Positions 34,641 to 47,461 of a stretch of DNA of 64,000 nt are shown one piece after another. The stretch spans positions 70,808,520-70,872,519 of the forward strand of contig CM069432.1 in the NCBI GenBank assembly GCA_035610365.1. The letters run 5' to 3'. The notes under the pieces are model-generated. The model saw only the letters and a program-made list of their open reading frames with translations. It was not told where the DNA came from and did no database searches. Each line of letters opens with the position of its first letter. Within the stretch, counting starts at the first letter, position 1. This DNA is from Aquatica leii (lineage: Eukaryota; Arthropoda; Insecta; Coleoptera; Lampyridae). The translations under genes and the position numbers were made by a program.

Positions 34641-37600
34641 ACAAATACATATACATAAAAAAAAATTCCCGGTTTCCGTTTCACAGAGGGTCCGCTACGG
34701 CGGTTTTTACTGTATTTAAGAAATGCATAATATTTTGTTATTTCTTTTTCACCTTCTATCCGCTATAAGAATTTATTGTATTATTTTTCTTATTTCTGTA
34801 ATTTTTATTGTTTTATTTTAGAGTTTGTGTTTAAAGAGATTTTATAAAGTCTTCGATCAAGCTTAACAAATAAGCAACTTACGTGAAGCAAAAAATTTGC
34901 TTGGTCTTGCGAGTTTCTGTTTTAGCAAGTTCACTGTACACTAATACTTACGTTACAAACATATGATTTAGCCAGGACAAGTTTGCTAAGCTTACAACTA
35001 ACAAATAAATGTTGAAAAAGTGTTTAAGATAAAATGTAACTTGCGTTCTATTGGCATCTTATGAAGTTAAGAGTACGCAGGGGAAGCGGTTAAGAGTACG
35101 CACTAGCAATAGTTATACACAAATGGTCCGCTGCCTTTGTAAACGGACCATGCTTCGTGCAATACTCTTTACAAATCCCACACAGGATCCAGTTTTCGGA
35201 AAAGGATTGTTCGCATCCCGGACACTGATCGATTTCAATATCAAAGTTTAATCCTTTTCCCATGTTTGGGTTTTTTGTTGTTTGTAACTTGTGCTTTTTG
35301 ACTTTCTTTTATAAGTTCTATCTAATGTCCTTTTAGCCTATGCCTTCGTTTGTTCTATTTTTGGTTGTTTTTTTTCCTCCACCTAGTTTCTAAACGGTGA
35401 CGAGATGATTTTTGACTTCTATGAATGTATTTTTCTATTATGTTTTCTTTGGTTTTAGCTTTGGGAGTTGCAAAATTGTGTGAAATTTTGAATGAAGCAT
35501 TCTGGAATGCAGGATTTTGTGTAGCTAGTTTAATTATTTGTTTGTTCAGCAAGTTCATCTGGTTTATCAATTGACATTGTTTGTGAGGACAAAAATATGC
35601 CGTACCGCGTATTCTTGTCTACCCTTGTAGTCTTTTACAAAATCGCTGCTTGGTGTCAGACACTGAAGCCAAACTTGCCTCAAATTGTCGTCTAATAACT
35701 GCTCTTTAACAGTGCATTTTACTTGAAATTCTAAGCTATTGTTCTGTGTCTCTAAGTCCTTTTAAGCTCCAACTATTATATACAAAACATGACAAAAGTA
35801 TATTTTATCTTGTGAAATCCAAGCAACGATCAGCATAGCGGTGATAATATAGCGACTTTTTTTGTCGTTGTAGACACATTTAAACATAACCACATAAACT
35901 CCTTGCAATTTTGCGTACCCTTACCCATAATTACTCTACTGTATGATAGCCCGGAAGTTAATACTTCAACAATTTATTTACCGCATATCTAACTGCTCTA
36001 AAACATTTTGGTAGCTTTATCGAGGGTATTAACCACTTGTAAGTTATCATCCTATAACTACCGTTACTACTGTCTAATTAGTAAAATTGAATGGACAGTA
36101 AAAACAAAAATTTGTACTATAGTAGCTAGTGTACTCTTAGACTAGATAGTATCTCGAACCATCTGTTCAAATATAATTACAGCTGTTGACATGTTATAAT
36201 TAGTTTAATCAGCTCACACTTTTGCTAACTGTTTTTTTTTGTTTATTTTTAAACACTGAATAATTATTGGAAATGCCATTATGTTAAAACGCTGATCTTT
36301 TGACGTCGCCAAAATTACAGTATTTGTTAGTCAGAAAATAAAAAAATGATTTTTAACGAATTCCGAGACGAATTTCTAAAAATGACATCTAAAAAATTAT
36401 GTAGTTATTGTACAGCATTTACGTTTCCTGCATTTTGTTCAGAGCTTTCATCTAACCAAAGCTTGCTTATAACTTGCTCGTGGATACATCTGATATAAAT
36501 ACTAGTTAGTGCTTTTAATTTTTAGATATTGTATGGCATTGTTATAATTTTCAATTCAAGTGGAAATATAGATTAATAGATTAAACCTAGAAAAAAAATT
36601 AATAAACGAAATGAATTAGGAGTGTATTGTAAATGTAAAATAGAATAAAATACAAAGGAACTGTATTTAGGAGATATGTTTGTACTACTACACTCTTTTT
36701 TTTTTAGAAATCATTTTTGATTTAAAACAAATAAAAAGATGGTTATACAAATTTCCAGTTCAGATAATCAACTGATATCAATTAGTTTGTTCCGGACTCT
36801 GAAGATGTCCATTGCGACGTGTGACGAAAGCTCAGCTTGTGTGATAAGACAACACGGGAATTATTCAAAATAAAAATATATATTACGAATATAACCCGTG
36901 AAAACCTGAATTCTACTATAAAAAGATGCTTCTTTTGCACTGTTATGCGATACGGATACTTTAAATGTGACTATTATATTACTAATTCTGAACACTTTTT
37001 TCAATGTTTTAAAAACTAAATTAATCGTACAACAGAATCCCGTATGTAAAGGTATTCGTCTAACGCGTGAAGAAGCGTAGGAATTTTTTTTAAATTATAA
37101 ATTCAATAGATATTCTGTTTTACGTCACTAACGGTAACTTAATCAATAGTTTTGCAAGCAATAATGATAGCAAACAAGAAGGAAATCGGTTAACTCGTAA
37201 GTGTAATTTTGTAATATAGATATAAGTAGTAGTAGAGTGATCATAAAAAAAGATTTATAATCCTATAACTGTATGTTACACATAATATAGTGAAGAAATG
37301 TTATACTTGCAGTTAACAATAACAGCTTTAGACATGGCTTATAATTACATGTGATACTGACAAATGTTTATTTTAACAGTGAGATGATATTGTGTTTAAA
37401 AAAAATAAACCGGTTTTGTTACAACAGTTTTATAGATGAAGTTACTAATTTTGATAAAAATGTATAAACGATCTATGATACTAACCCAATTTACAAATTA
37501 ATAAGGTAGGACAGAATATATAAGTTATGGGACCTCCCCTTTTGTGTGTAATATCCCTTAGCAGTAGTTGAAAGTTTTACTACTTATGAGCTTTAAATTT

Positions 37601-40600
37601 TATTTGAATTCTCAACTATATACAGAGGTCTATTTTAATAGGCTATTAGGATATTGAAATTAAAACAATATAAAGACGAAGAAGCTGGTTGATGTCATAA
37701 AGCTATCAGATTATCTCCAGTAACCAAGTAACGTAGACGATGAAACTGCCATAAATATAACTTGTAGTTATTTACAGGCCAGCATAAAATATTTTACAGA
37801 CCCTCTATAAATTATTGCCGCATTGTAAACGGCAGGTGACGTGCCTGAACGCTGCTGGTGAAAGAGCTGTGCTGCACTGTGGGGGTCGATCCTTGTACAC
37901 AAAATCCCTTAAAATTTAAATTTTCTTTATTTACAACCCCTTCGTGTTTCAAGTTTCCTTTTGTCTTCATCAATAGACATATTTCTGTCTTTACTTAATT
38001 GTACTAAAGCACTTAACTCATACCTAGTGTAGGTATGAAACTTTCTGTATACCATTGAGAATAATTTTCAAAATGGTTTAATTAAACTTTATTAAGAGAT
38101 TTTTTGCAATTTTGCAATTAAAAGTTACAAGATCGTCGTTTTAATACCTTACCGTTAATTTAATCTTTTATCATTTCTAGTTTGCTTTTGAATTTAAAAG
38201 TTGGATATCTCGACTGAAGAAACGTAAACATGCAAGTTTCTTACACAAAAGCGATCCAGTTTGGGCTTCAACAAAGGGATCTTGCATTCTATTCATTCCA
38301 AGCTCACCTGTATACCTGCATCTACATCCTGTGTACCGGTAGAATAAGCAAACAACGGCTTTATTGGTCGATGTTGTCAGATATTAAATAACACTGTTGC
38401 CACGGTTTGCATTAAAATATGATTTTTTTATCAAGGGCCTAATATAAATTCGTATATTCTAACTTTTGTTTTTTTTTTGATAAGTGCACATCTGAAAGAA
38501 ATCACGTTAAACTAACTGTACGTTTAAGTGATCTGTATGTGCTTGCTAAAAAGAGCAACGTAAATGGTTACACAATATCACAGCATGCACCGTTGCATCA
38601 CAACGAAACCCATGATCAGTCCGATTACTTCTGCTCTGATTTATTTAAAGCGTCCTGGTTTAATTTGCATTACAAAAAATGCGAACAACTGCTCTTTTAC
38701 GTTTTGTAACATGCTCGCCCTCGAGCAATTTAAAATAATTCCTATATTTTTAGTAATTTTAAACTTTATCACTCAAGATTCTCCAACGCTTTTATTTCCA
38801 GTATAATTTATTATTACGCAGTAATATTCATTAATTTTATAATTATTTTGTTACATTTTGGGAAATCTTGTCAACTGAAAGACATAGATTTAGTCAGTAT
38901 CGTTAAAGGTTCATAAGCTGGTAAGAAAAGAAATTAATTATAAAATACAAGAATTGTATGTTAAAAAGATTCAAATCGGTGGTGTTAAAGTTAACAGGAT
39001 ACGTTACAACAAACGGGTAGTAGCTAAGGTAGATGATTACATGGAGGTAGTGTGATCCGCCTCTCTTCTACCACGTGCCTCTAAACCGCTTTTTATATCG
39101 TCTTTATCGTAATTATAGCTATTTTGTTAGTACACAAGCGTGTGTTATTTTATTATTGGGGCTTCCACAATTTTCGTCTTGATGGCATTAAATTTTATAC
39201 AGTGACTCGATGCCAACCTGCGGGCACACAACTTAATCTTGTGTTTGACCTATACTTAATGTTAAAGCATTTGTCTTGAATTTTATGTTATTGTTTAAAT
39301 CAAGCATTTGTTCTGAATGAAGAAAATGAAAGTTTTTTTTGTATCAAGTGAGATATACTATATTGGAGATCTTGCGTAAGTAGTTGAATTTGTAAATCGA
39401 TCAAATCAAAATATTAATGTGCCGTACCTATTCGTGCAACCTTTTCATTAAATTAATTTTAATATTTTCCATTATTAAATGTTTCTGGATCGTTAAATGA
39501 AACAATCAAATCAAAGTCAATCATTGTCATTATTCTAGAACAAATTTTTAATACTTATTGGTACTGTTTAATTTTACGCTTATTCATTTCTATTATCAAT
39601 TTTAATTTATTATGCTAGTTTTATCTGGAATTACCGTAGTATGAGCATTAGAATTATCAATACGTACATATTTGAATTAAGTACATACAGACAGAAGCGG
39701 AAACCCGTCAAAATGATCAGTAAATTTTTTGTTGTATGAAGAAATAGTATATACGATACAGTTTATTGATAAATCAACGGTAGTAAAAATAATAACTGTA
39801 ATCATTAAATTAATTTGAAGTGTGCAATAAAATATACTGTAGGATGTGTTTCTAATCAAACTTAGGTATTGCACTAACTAAATGATTGTAAGACATTGAA
39901 GATACAACTGATAGTTAATAATGATATCGAAATTTACAACGCTTTTAATATAAAATTTAAAAAGTAAATAGAATTAATCGATTATATTTTTTTCTTTAAA
40001 TTCAAATATATTAACAAAAATTGAATATGTACATATACTGCATAAAAATTAATGTGTAACATCATTCATAATTTATTGTGCATACTGCCTTCCATGTATT
40101 TAAATTTCAATAATATTAAAAACCGTGAAAATATCTTTGTATGATGCGACGTTGTATGCATTACAAAATTTTTATGAAACGTATAGAATTACAATGACAT
40201 TATTTTCAGAAAATGTAAAAAAATAATCATCTAAGAAAAATTTACAATAAAGCAAATAGTATAAAAAAAATTAATGACTTTCTTTATTTTGTTAGGTGCG
40301 AACAATGATATAAAAGAAATATATAAGAGACAATAGGAAATAACAAGAATAACTACACTGCATTACTTTAAATGCGCGTTAATTATAGTTGTTCAGGATT
40401 CTTCAAAAGGTGCCGCTATTTTTCAATTACTCTTGTGGAATTACATAAGTTTTTTAAGTGGATGTTTGAATAATTACTTTTGATAATTAGAAATTTTGTT
40501 ACTTACACTTGACTAGTTAGTAACAAATAACTTATTTTGTTGCATTTACAAGGTTTCGTTGGAAATTTTCTGCTAAAATTATTGCTGACTGCTTAAACCG

Positions 40601-40666
40601 TGCTGTATATGTGGGATTAGGATGATCTAGAAAAAATGCGATATTTTAAATTATTATATGTTACAG
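34641..40666. other. hth intron 3, last part
   Basis: No gene was recognised. It contains a short hairpin (TGGTCCG/CGGACCA, 35124-35150), a pair of overlapping minus-strand open stretches at 35355-35760 with no known match, a hammerhead-like relic near 36790-36840, and GC-richer patches near 37800-37900 and 38210-38400. It ends in TTACAG before exon 4. Confidence 0.4.
36785..36850 (+). ncRNA. hammerhead-like motif, probable relic
   Basis: The + strand has CTGAAGA (fits CUGANGA), an extra T, GTC/GAC as a short stem II around a 13-base loop, GAAA, then GCTC with a possible AGCU stem III. Stem I next to the core is only about two pairs. It resembles the other copies in this window, but I judge it mostly decayed. 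Confidence 0.25.
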
Positions 40667-40717
40667 ATAAGACAAGAAAAACCTTATTACATAGCAGATC
40701 CCGAAGTAGATTCATTG
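40667..40717 (+). CDS. hth: homothorax coding exon 4 (HM domain linker, 51 nt)
   Basis: A 17-codon exon, IRQEKPYYIADPEVDSL, residues 130-146. The acceptor is TTATATGTTACAG and the donor is GTAAGT. The sequence is essentially the family consensus for the region between the two conserved halves of the HM domain. It lies after an 18.2-kb intron and would be easily missed without homology. It is phase 0 at both ends, so skipping it would delete 17 residues without changing the frame. Confidence 0.95.
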
Positions 40718-41099
40718 GTAAGTACTAGTTTAAAAATTAAGTTGTAGTATTAAAGTTTCTTAATGCATTTGCATGACTATAAAATTATTTAAATGAATTT
40801 CCATAACACACGCAGGTGTAACTATTTTGTTTTATGTACGGCTGTTATTAAATCGTTAGTCCAAATTCAAAGTTTATTAGCATGTAATAAAGTGGATGTA
40901 TCATTTTAAAGTTTTACCAATTGCCGGTCGTAAAAACAGCTACCAACATTTACGTAATTATAGTTTTTTCCTAAATAAAATTAGACGATTATAAATTTTA
41001 GAAAAACATATATATTCTCCCTTTTTAACAGTTTAAATTTCTACAATATCGTTCTTTAATTTAATTACAAAAATAATGCCAACCCTTCCTGTATTAAAA

Positions 41100-41220
41100 A
41101 TAATTTGAGCTGCGGGTGTAATGAGAGTATGATGGTCTCTTCGGGAGGGAAGTTCTAATAAATCAGTCCTCCACCGAAGCGGGACTCATGCGATCATTGT
41201 GCGTTTATTACATTACTGTT
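41100..41220. promoter_or_regulatory. GC-richer intronic island with hairpin
   Basis: An abrupt GC-richer block 380 bp after exon 4. It includes a hairpin (41139-41179): CTTCGG-GAGG pairs with CCTC-CA-CCGAAG around a 19-base loop. It could be a regulatory element or a structured RNA. No coding potential is seen. Confidence 0.3.
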
Positions 41221-43764
41221 GCTAACAGATAGGGTCTCAAATGAAACAATTTTTAAGTTTAGTTTATGTTTAATACGTTAAGTTATTCATCAATTATATT
41301 TACATAATTTAATTGTTTTGGCAAAATTATAGTTTAAATTAAAAAAAAATAGTAACAAATATAAAGAGTAATTGTTTTAAGTCGTATGGTGGCAAAATAG
41401 TTTATGTTGATAGAAATCAAAAATGATTTTATTCTGCTCAAAAACATGTATAAATTGGTGCGACAAGGTTAACAGCTGTGTTCTTACCAACCACATTATT
41501 GAGCACTATTATTTGCCATGACAAAATTGTACACCGATGCGTTGTCTTAGAACGCTATTCTGGTAACATTTTTCTAAATCGTTACTATACATAATAACCT
41601 CAATTAATACATTATGTCGAATATCTTAGATGCAGATAGATTTCAGTTGTGTCATTTCAAACCATGTTAAATATTATTATTATTTATAAGGTTTAGTTTG
41701 GCGAGTGCTTCTGGTTTTGGTTAACATTTTTTTACTTTGTTAATTTTCTTATTTTGGTAATTTTTTCTTCATTATGCCTAATATCTTCAATATTAGGCTT
41801 TAAAGTGTGTCTTGGTGTTATTTGTACACATTATTTTAAAGCAAAGCATTTTATACATGGAATCTGGTGATTTACTTGCTTAGTTAAGAACAGATATTTT
41901 GTTTTATAGTAAGCTTTGTATATCTTTGCTACTTTATTATACATAAAGATTCGTTCTGTTATGTGTCGTCGGCAAGTTTTCAAATTTGACATAAAAACGT
42001 TTTTAGGATTAGCAAATACTGATTCCTTTTTTTTCTACAAGATGTAATGACTTAAGTTATTTCTCTCTTATTACTAAACAAGTGACGCTTTACAGTTTGG
42101 GTAATAGTAAATTCGCAAATAAGCTCAGAAGGTCGTCGTCAAAAAAATTGTGGTCTGTGTATGAAATCACACTCATTTGTAGCTACAGAAAACCTAAATT
42201 TTGAAAATGCAAAAATATGATGATGAACAGTTTTTATTGTGTTAGAGGTCTAGATATTTTTACTGGTTTTTAAGCAATAGTATTTATTTTCATCTAAACC
42301 TTGTCTCGCCGTCAGAGATTGACGTTCTATGTACTTCTAGTAACTGTTTAATAGTTTCATTTTTTTAAAAGAAATCATCTTTTTTGTTTTTTAAAACTTT
42401 GATTACAATGTGCTTCTGTAATTTTTCTCAGTAAGTGGTATTTTGCTGTTGCCCAATAAATTATTAGGCGTGTTTTTAGGTAATAAAAGGTAGTAAAAAA
42501 TAGAAGTAATGTTGAAAATCGTAACAATAAAAATTGTAACTACAATTTGATTGGTTTGCAAGTTATTTTAATTGTTGGTAGTATGTTTCAGTATTACCTT
42601 ACGTGACACTTATTAATAAGATACAAAAAACACATACCATACTATAGATGTGAGATTTATAGAAAAAGTAAAACACCAAACTACCAGACATAAATGTACA
42701 AGTACATCTATGACTTTTATCTTTCTTTTTTCGGGTACCATATTAAGCAACACGTTTTTTGAATAAATATTTTTATAAGACTCTCTAAGCATTTGGTTAG
42801 ATCCGCATTCAAGGTCTCGCAGCATACTCATGACTGTATAATTAGTTTAAGACGCATTTACGTTAGGTTGGCACAGAAAAACAATACTCCGGAGTTCTAC
42901 TTTTGCTTACACTACAATTAAATTTAGATTTTTGATAGACCTTTTTTTGTGAATGTGTTTACATTAGTACATGAAACCATTTCTAAATAGAATTGACATT
43001 ATGTATAATGACAAGCCATGTTTACATTTAAAAAAAGCTGAAATAATTGACATAACTTACACTAATATACTTTTTCTACGCAAATTTATTTTATTTTAAT
43101 GTTTTTTTGTTTAAATTTGATTGACAACTCAGCTGTTATAAAAGAAAGTCTGCAAGTAGTATAGTTTGTGTATGATTTTAGCACCCGGTAGTTTAAAATT
43201 CGATGGACATTTTCAATCTCTATTTTAAATGGCTAATGTTTTCTATATAGCGTAAATGCGCTTCCGCGTCTTCTCATTAATAGTATAGTATTTTCTTTAT
43301 GTCTGTTTTAGAATCAGCTGCACTTACTTTGATAGTTGTTTTATGTTTTTATCTCTCACTAGTCAATCCCAACCAAATCGTCTCAAGTCTCAATTATTAT
43401 TTTGAAATGGTAATTGTTAACAGTGAATTGTATAACATTTCTAGTTGATTTTTTTTTTTTTTTTTGATTAGCACAATTCCATTTTTTAGTTTTTTTTAAA
43501 ATCTTATATTAAAATTTTTGTATTGTTGAATTTGTTCATTTTATGTTATAAACTATGTTGGCGTCAAATTTAAGAATTTTGTTGGCTATACCTTAATCGT
43601 TACTATTAAATACATTGTTTATAAATACAAATAATGTCACCACTACCAAATTGGCATCACACAATATTTATTTTAAAACTAAGCTGATGAAGGTATTTAT
43701 ACAATTTATTTAAAATTTATTTATTTTAGATACACTGATAGACGAAACTTTATTTCTATTACAT

Positions 43765-44105
43765 AAGATGGAAACGTTAAAAGCTGATTTTACACCCGCG
43801 TAGTTCAAATAAGTTTTGAATAAGCCGCAGGCTAAAGTCTTAACCTATAAACATTGTAAAGTAAACAATATCAATGCAAATGCGAAAATACCACCAGAGT
43901 GAACCGCTGGACGGCCGTTTCGCCCTTTTGGAGATCTTCAGCAGTGGGAGAACACTCTACTGTACTTCCACAAGTGCATTGACAGACCTATCACATTGAC
44001 ATTGTTTACCTTACAATGTTTATACGTTGTGGTTTTATCCCGCGGCTTATTCAAAACTTATTTAAATTACGCAAGTATAAAATCAGCTTTCAACGTTTCC
44101 ATCTT
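43765..44105. mobile_element. foldback (MITE-like) element with 112-bp inverted repeats
   Basis: The left arm (43765-43876) and right arm (43994-44105) are inverted copies with good identity along their length. Both run AAGATGGAAACGTT, AAAGCTGATTTTA, AAATAAGTTTTGAATAAGCC, then TATAAACATTGTAA and GTAAACAAT(A/G)TCAATG. The spacer is 117 bp, GC-richer, and carries a hammerhead motif. There is no coding capacity. TA lies next to both ends, compatible with a TA target site, but I cannot confirm the exact termini. Confidence 0.85.
43896..43958 (-). ncRNA. type I hammerhead ribozyme candidate in foldback spacer
   Basis: Read on the minus strand: stem I 5' half AGAGUG, five-base internal loop, CCACUG; core CUGAAGA (fits CUGANGA); stem II; GAAA; stem III as ACGGCCGU; cleavage triplet GUC; stem I 3' half CAGCGG, UU, CACUCU. 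The outer stem I is six perfect pairs and the inner stem has five pairs and one mismatch. The predicted cut is between 43910 and 43909. The weak point is stem II (UCUC/GGGC with two poor pairs). It is antisense to hth, so it would not cut the hth pre-mRNA. Confidence 0.6.
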
Positions 44106-44961
44106 TATAGCCATACTGGTTTGTTAAACAATTGGTTTTTTTACGTATAAGACTAATATAAATTACATTATTTTGGAATTTTGCTATACTACTTATGTGA
44201 GTTAATGAAACAATTTTGGTGTGATTTTTCATTATCACGAGTCAAAAAACAGTATTTTTGCATCGTTGATCTCTTTGCTACCAGATAGTTTTTGCGACAC
44301 TAGTAAGTAATACAAAGACGTCTAAAAGTTCCGCGAAACAGCATTACAAAGAAACAAATACATTTTGCTTCTCTTGTGCCCAAATACCTGAACTTTTTTT
44401 AAAGTTAAGTTTCAATAAAAAGTTATGAGTTTTACGTTAGAAAACGTTCGTAGTCTGCGAACATTATCACTTATTGCAATTATTGAACTTTGCCGAAACG
44501 ATTAGATTGATTAGTATTGTCGTGAATTACGTAAAAAGAAAGTTGTCATACAAAGTTTTACTTTTCTATTTTCCTGTAAGTTTGCTAGTTTTGTTCAAAT
44601 CATCTTCCGCACATGAAAACTCAAGAAAATTTTTCGTTATAAAATAACTTGAAAATTTTTAGTAAAAAACTTCTACACTAAATCAGGAAGCTTAAATTAC
44701 GGCTAATTTAAATGTAAATGATGACATTTTTAAAACAGAAACTTATGAAATCAAAATATACCATTACAAACTTTGTGATGTTTTAGAATAAGAATGCCAA
44801 GTACCAAAAGATTAAAACGCCTGTTACTTGTTATGAAAGTTTCATTAATTTTTATGGAGTTGGGTTGAAGAAATTAATTAATGAGGTATATACAATGTAG
44901 CTTAACAAAACTAAGCTTGCGGTAAAAAATACATAGTAACATTTGATGATATGCATGCAAA

Positions 44962-44980
44962 TGTGTGTGTGTGTGTGTTG
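44962..44980. repeat. short (TG)n microsatellite
   Basis: About eight TG units following ATGCATGCAAA. Confidence 0.85.
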
Positions 44981-45079
44981 AAGTAAATTAATTAATTTTT
45001 TATATTAATATTATACAGAATTAAAAGTTAATAAATTTAGGGAATACCAAATGGTTTAAGCTAATAACATGGTTAGTAA

Positions 45080-45390
45080 TCGAAGGCAATGTACCCGGCC
45101 TAATAATAATCCGGTAGCGGGTACTAGTCATCGCCTACATTAATTTGGTCGATCGCTTGGCGTAAATTGAAACCCAGTTACAGAACTCCATCAAGATATT
45201 AATCTCCCGGCATATAATTAAAATATTTAATAGCACGTTACTTGTACTTAGCTCGCAAGTAATTAGCATATGATAATGTTACGCGGCTCAATGCCGCAAT
45301 TAATACAACGTTTCAATTAATCGGAGGGGACACGTCTTGCTACGGCACCGTACTCTCTCCAAATTCAGCTACCCCGCTTGAATATTTATT
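45080..45390. promoter_or_regulatory. intronic island rich in homeodomain-type TAAT sites
   Basis: A GC-richer, high-complexity block in intron 4 with repeated homeodomain cores (ATTAATTTGG, AAGTAATTAGCATATGATAA, CAATTAATAC, CAATTAATCGG) between GC-rich words such as CCCGGCCTAATAATAATCCGG. Noncoding. A good candidate for a developmental enhancer, by inference only. Confidence 0.35.
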
Positions 45391-45639
45391 AAGTATTTAA
45401 AATTCATATTCGTGCATTTCTTGCTTCTAACTTTAAGCCCTTTAGGCATAAACGCTTTTAACTTAAATACAATTTATAAAATAATTGTTTAAAAGACTTT
45501 TTAGTTAGAACTGATAAAGTTCAAAAACTTTAGTTAAGAAATATAAATATTCGAACCTTAAAATCGGGGTTAATATGTAAGGTATTGGAAATTCACGATT
45601 CAAATTACAGTGTCGATTCTTTTGGTCAATATTATTTTC

Positions 45640-45830
45640 TCTTGTAGCGATAATGCGATCGACACGGTCAGGCAGCTACCACACGCAACAAATCTAATTT
45701 TTAATAGCTTGAACAGTCGTCAACTAGGGGTTATGGGCACATTTATTTGACCCTTGACCTGCTACGCTAACATGCGGGTGGTCCTCGCGAATTATGATAC
45801 GTATGGCAAGCACAGTTTTAGTTTTCTGTC
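45640..45830. promoter_or_regulatory. second GC-richer island in intron 4
   Basis: Starts near GCGATAATGCGATCGACACG and includes GGTCAGGCAGCTACCACACG and TGACCCTTGACC, a spaced pair of nuclear-receptor-like half sites. No coding frame. The regulatory role is inferred. Confidence 0.3.
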
Positions 45831-47410
45831 ACCTGAACACTTAGTATTGTAATACCTGTGAAATTGCAAGGTGATGTAGATATTAACTTTTTAACATAAC
45901 TATAAAATAAAATCTCTTGCATAAACACACAATATTGCAATTTTGTAATTATTTACACCTTGTTCCATTATATAAGTAGTTAATATCTTGCTTTGAATTA
46001 TTGCACGAATGCTGAATAAAAACAGTTAACAAACGGGTCGTTTTCTTTTGCAAATAAGTTCTCTTTAAAATTAGCCTTTAATATTGCCACAAATATTACG
46101 TGTAAAATAAAAGTAAAACTAAAAATTACATTTAATGCAAAATCTATTTTGAGAATAAAAAAATTTCTAGATGCAATTTTAAACTTCTTTTACATCGACG
46201 TTATTATAGACGTAACTATAAAGTTTTGCTATGTAGTACCTAAAACTGAAAATTTTAAAAATAAAATATTTTACAAGTGTATTCAGAATCTTTTTTAAAC
46301 CAGTTGTTTGTACTTTTAAATTCTAATACACTATTTGCAAAATTATATCAGAATTACATGCTTGTTATTAGTAAGGAAACTTTAAATTGTTGCTATGTTT
46401 AACCATGAACTTTTTGATTATTTTGAAATGAAATTCTACTTGAAGCATTTAAAACTATTGGAAATAAATCTTAAACTCCAAGTTATTATTTAACCTTGGG
46501 GGCTTTGAAACTGAATTGGAAAACCACCAAATGCCAACGACACAATAATGTAACATTATACTTTAGTAGACCGAAATATCTAAACTTAGCCTAAACGTCT
46601 ACATTAGTGCGTGAGTTAAAAAACATTTCTAGGTGAAAACAATGAATTAACAAAGAAAACAGCACACAAAACGTTTTTATTTAAGTTTAATACATTCAAA
46701 TAAGTAAACGAATATATGTTAATTAGTGTCCAAAACTTCATGTTTTGTTAAAAATGTTTGAATTAAGTATATATTTTACGTAAATAATAAATATATAAAT
46801 AAAAGATAAAATAAGTTTCCAAAGTTTAATTACTACTCAATGGTCAACAAAAGAAAATTATATCGTTTCATAAATGCATTAAGTAGTGCAACACAAGCTG
46901 TATGCCTGGATAATAAACGTAGTACGAACGTGCGTATAAACAGGACACTAAAAATGCCAAGAATATGGATTCCGTTACTATAAAACATAATAGTTCTGTG
47001 TATATGTAATTTTAATTAGCACAATAAAACTAACGATCTGGAAAGAATTTTAATTTAAAGTTGATATTAAAATTATAAACTTTGATATTCATTGTTGCAT
47101 CTTACATTACCAGATGCAATCTCTTGATGACTTTTCATTGTTCAAACGTTTGGAGCCAAATCCTGTACATAAAGTATACGATTCCCAAAAAAGTCAAGTA
47201 CAATATGCAATTCTTTTCTAATGCGTTCAACAACCATTAAGCTTAATTTTCTTTATTCGTCCATTGTGATACTTCCACCTTCACCCACGTAGTCTAATGC
47301 GCGCTCGAGTAATTCATTCCGGAAGGCAGTGATTTATCTGATAGGCTGGTGTCTATTGTTACAAGTAAGTAGTTCCGTGCGCTGATCTCACCTCTTGTTT
47401 TCTGTTTCAG

Positions 47411-47461
47411 ATGGTACAAGCTATACAAGTACTTCGGTTTCATCTACTCGAATTAGAAAAG
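47411..47461 (+). CDS. hth: homothorax coding exon 5 (HM domain second helix, 51 nt)
   Basis: A 17-codon exon, MVQAIQVLRFHLLELEK, residues 147-163. The acceptor is TTTTCTGTTTCAG and the donor is GTAAGT. This is the amphipathic helix opening the second conserved half of the HM domain, in the Extradenticle-binding surface. Like the preceding exon it is 51 nt and phase 0 at both ends, so the two could be skipped singly or together in frame. Confidence 0.96.

Larger units (their letters stand above)
40718..47410. other. hth intron 4
   Basis: 6693 bp between GTAAGT and TTTCAG. It holds a GC-rich hairpin island near 41.1 kb, the foldback element with a hammerhead at 43.8-44.1 kb, a short (TG)n near 44962 and two GC-richer islands at 45.1-45.4 and 45.6-45.8 kb. 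The rest is AT-rich without recognised content. Confidence 0.55.

Noticed and set aside
42613-42831. 72-codon minus-strand frame in intron 4
   Set aside because: No recognised family, no splice or promoter support; part looks protein-like but not enough to annotate.
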